Assembly (NCBI GenBank): GCA_007125435.1
Contig: SLDF01000413.1
Span: forward strand, 1-5,654
Source: Saprospiraceae bacterium
Lineage (GTDB): Bacteria > Bacteroidota > Bacteroidia > Chitinophagales > Saprospiraceae
Length of the DNA: 5,654 nucleotides
Direction of reading: 5' to 3'
Shown here: positions 5,654 to 5,654 of the stretch, in pieces
Position numbering within the stretch: position 1 is the stretch's first letter
Layout: each line of letters starts with the position of its first letter
Notes under the pieces: model-generated
Told to the model about the DNA's origin: nothing
Databases searched by the model: none
Seen by the model: the letters and a program-made list of their open reading frames with translations, nothing else
Program-made: the position numbers and the translations under genes

Positions 5654-5654
5654 A

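Noticed and set aside
5617..5654. Plus-strand ATG open to the window end as the start of a new gene
   Set aside because: Only twelve codons are visible, with no signal peptide, promoter or recognisable motif.

Overview
The window looks like chromosomal DNA from a member of the Bacteroidota, probably a free-living Saprospiria-, Cytophagia- or Flavobacteriia-like lineage. The grounds are AT-rich leaders without Shine-Dalgarno sequences before all four genes, Bacteroidota-type lipoprotein and outer-membrane protein styles, and an intergenic repeat type that I remember from genomes of this phylum. The assignment is an inference; there is no rRNA or marker gene here.

Layout. Positions 1-62 hold no supportable gene. 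Positions 63-415 are a compact intergenic repeat island made of three different repeat types: a composite block of direct repeats and hairpins (85-174), an 11-unit heptamer array (182-258), and a roughly 150-bp foldback element with nested inverted repeats (264-415). A minus-strand open frame (155-550) starts in unique sequence and runs through the island; only its first ~46 codons look protein-like. Then come four genes, all on the plus strand: an exported S9-family serine peptidase closely resembling plant chloroplast glutamyl endopeptidase (622-3069), a small lipoprotein of unknown function (3290-3796), an exported DUF2147-type protein (3840-4295), and a probable outer-membrane beta-barrel protein, perhaps DUF6268 (4376-5503). 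A perfect 10-bp stem-loop (4325-4350) separates the last two. The final 150 bases may hold the broken or truncated end of a minus-strand gene.

How the genes relate. All four products carry export signals, so the window encodes envelope or periplasmic functions. The lipoprotein and the DUF2147 gene are 43 bp apart and could share a transcript. The outer-membrane gene follows a terminator-like hairpin with only 25 bp to its start codon, so it is either expressed by read-through or has the hairpin in its leader. The peptidase is separated from the rest by 220 bp and is probably its own unit. I see no multigene pathway, phage, defence system or insertion-sequence transposase. The repeat island is the most unusual part of the window.
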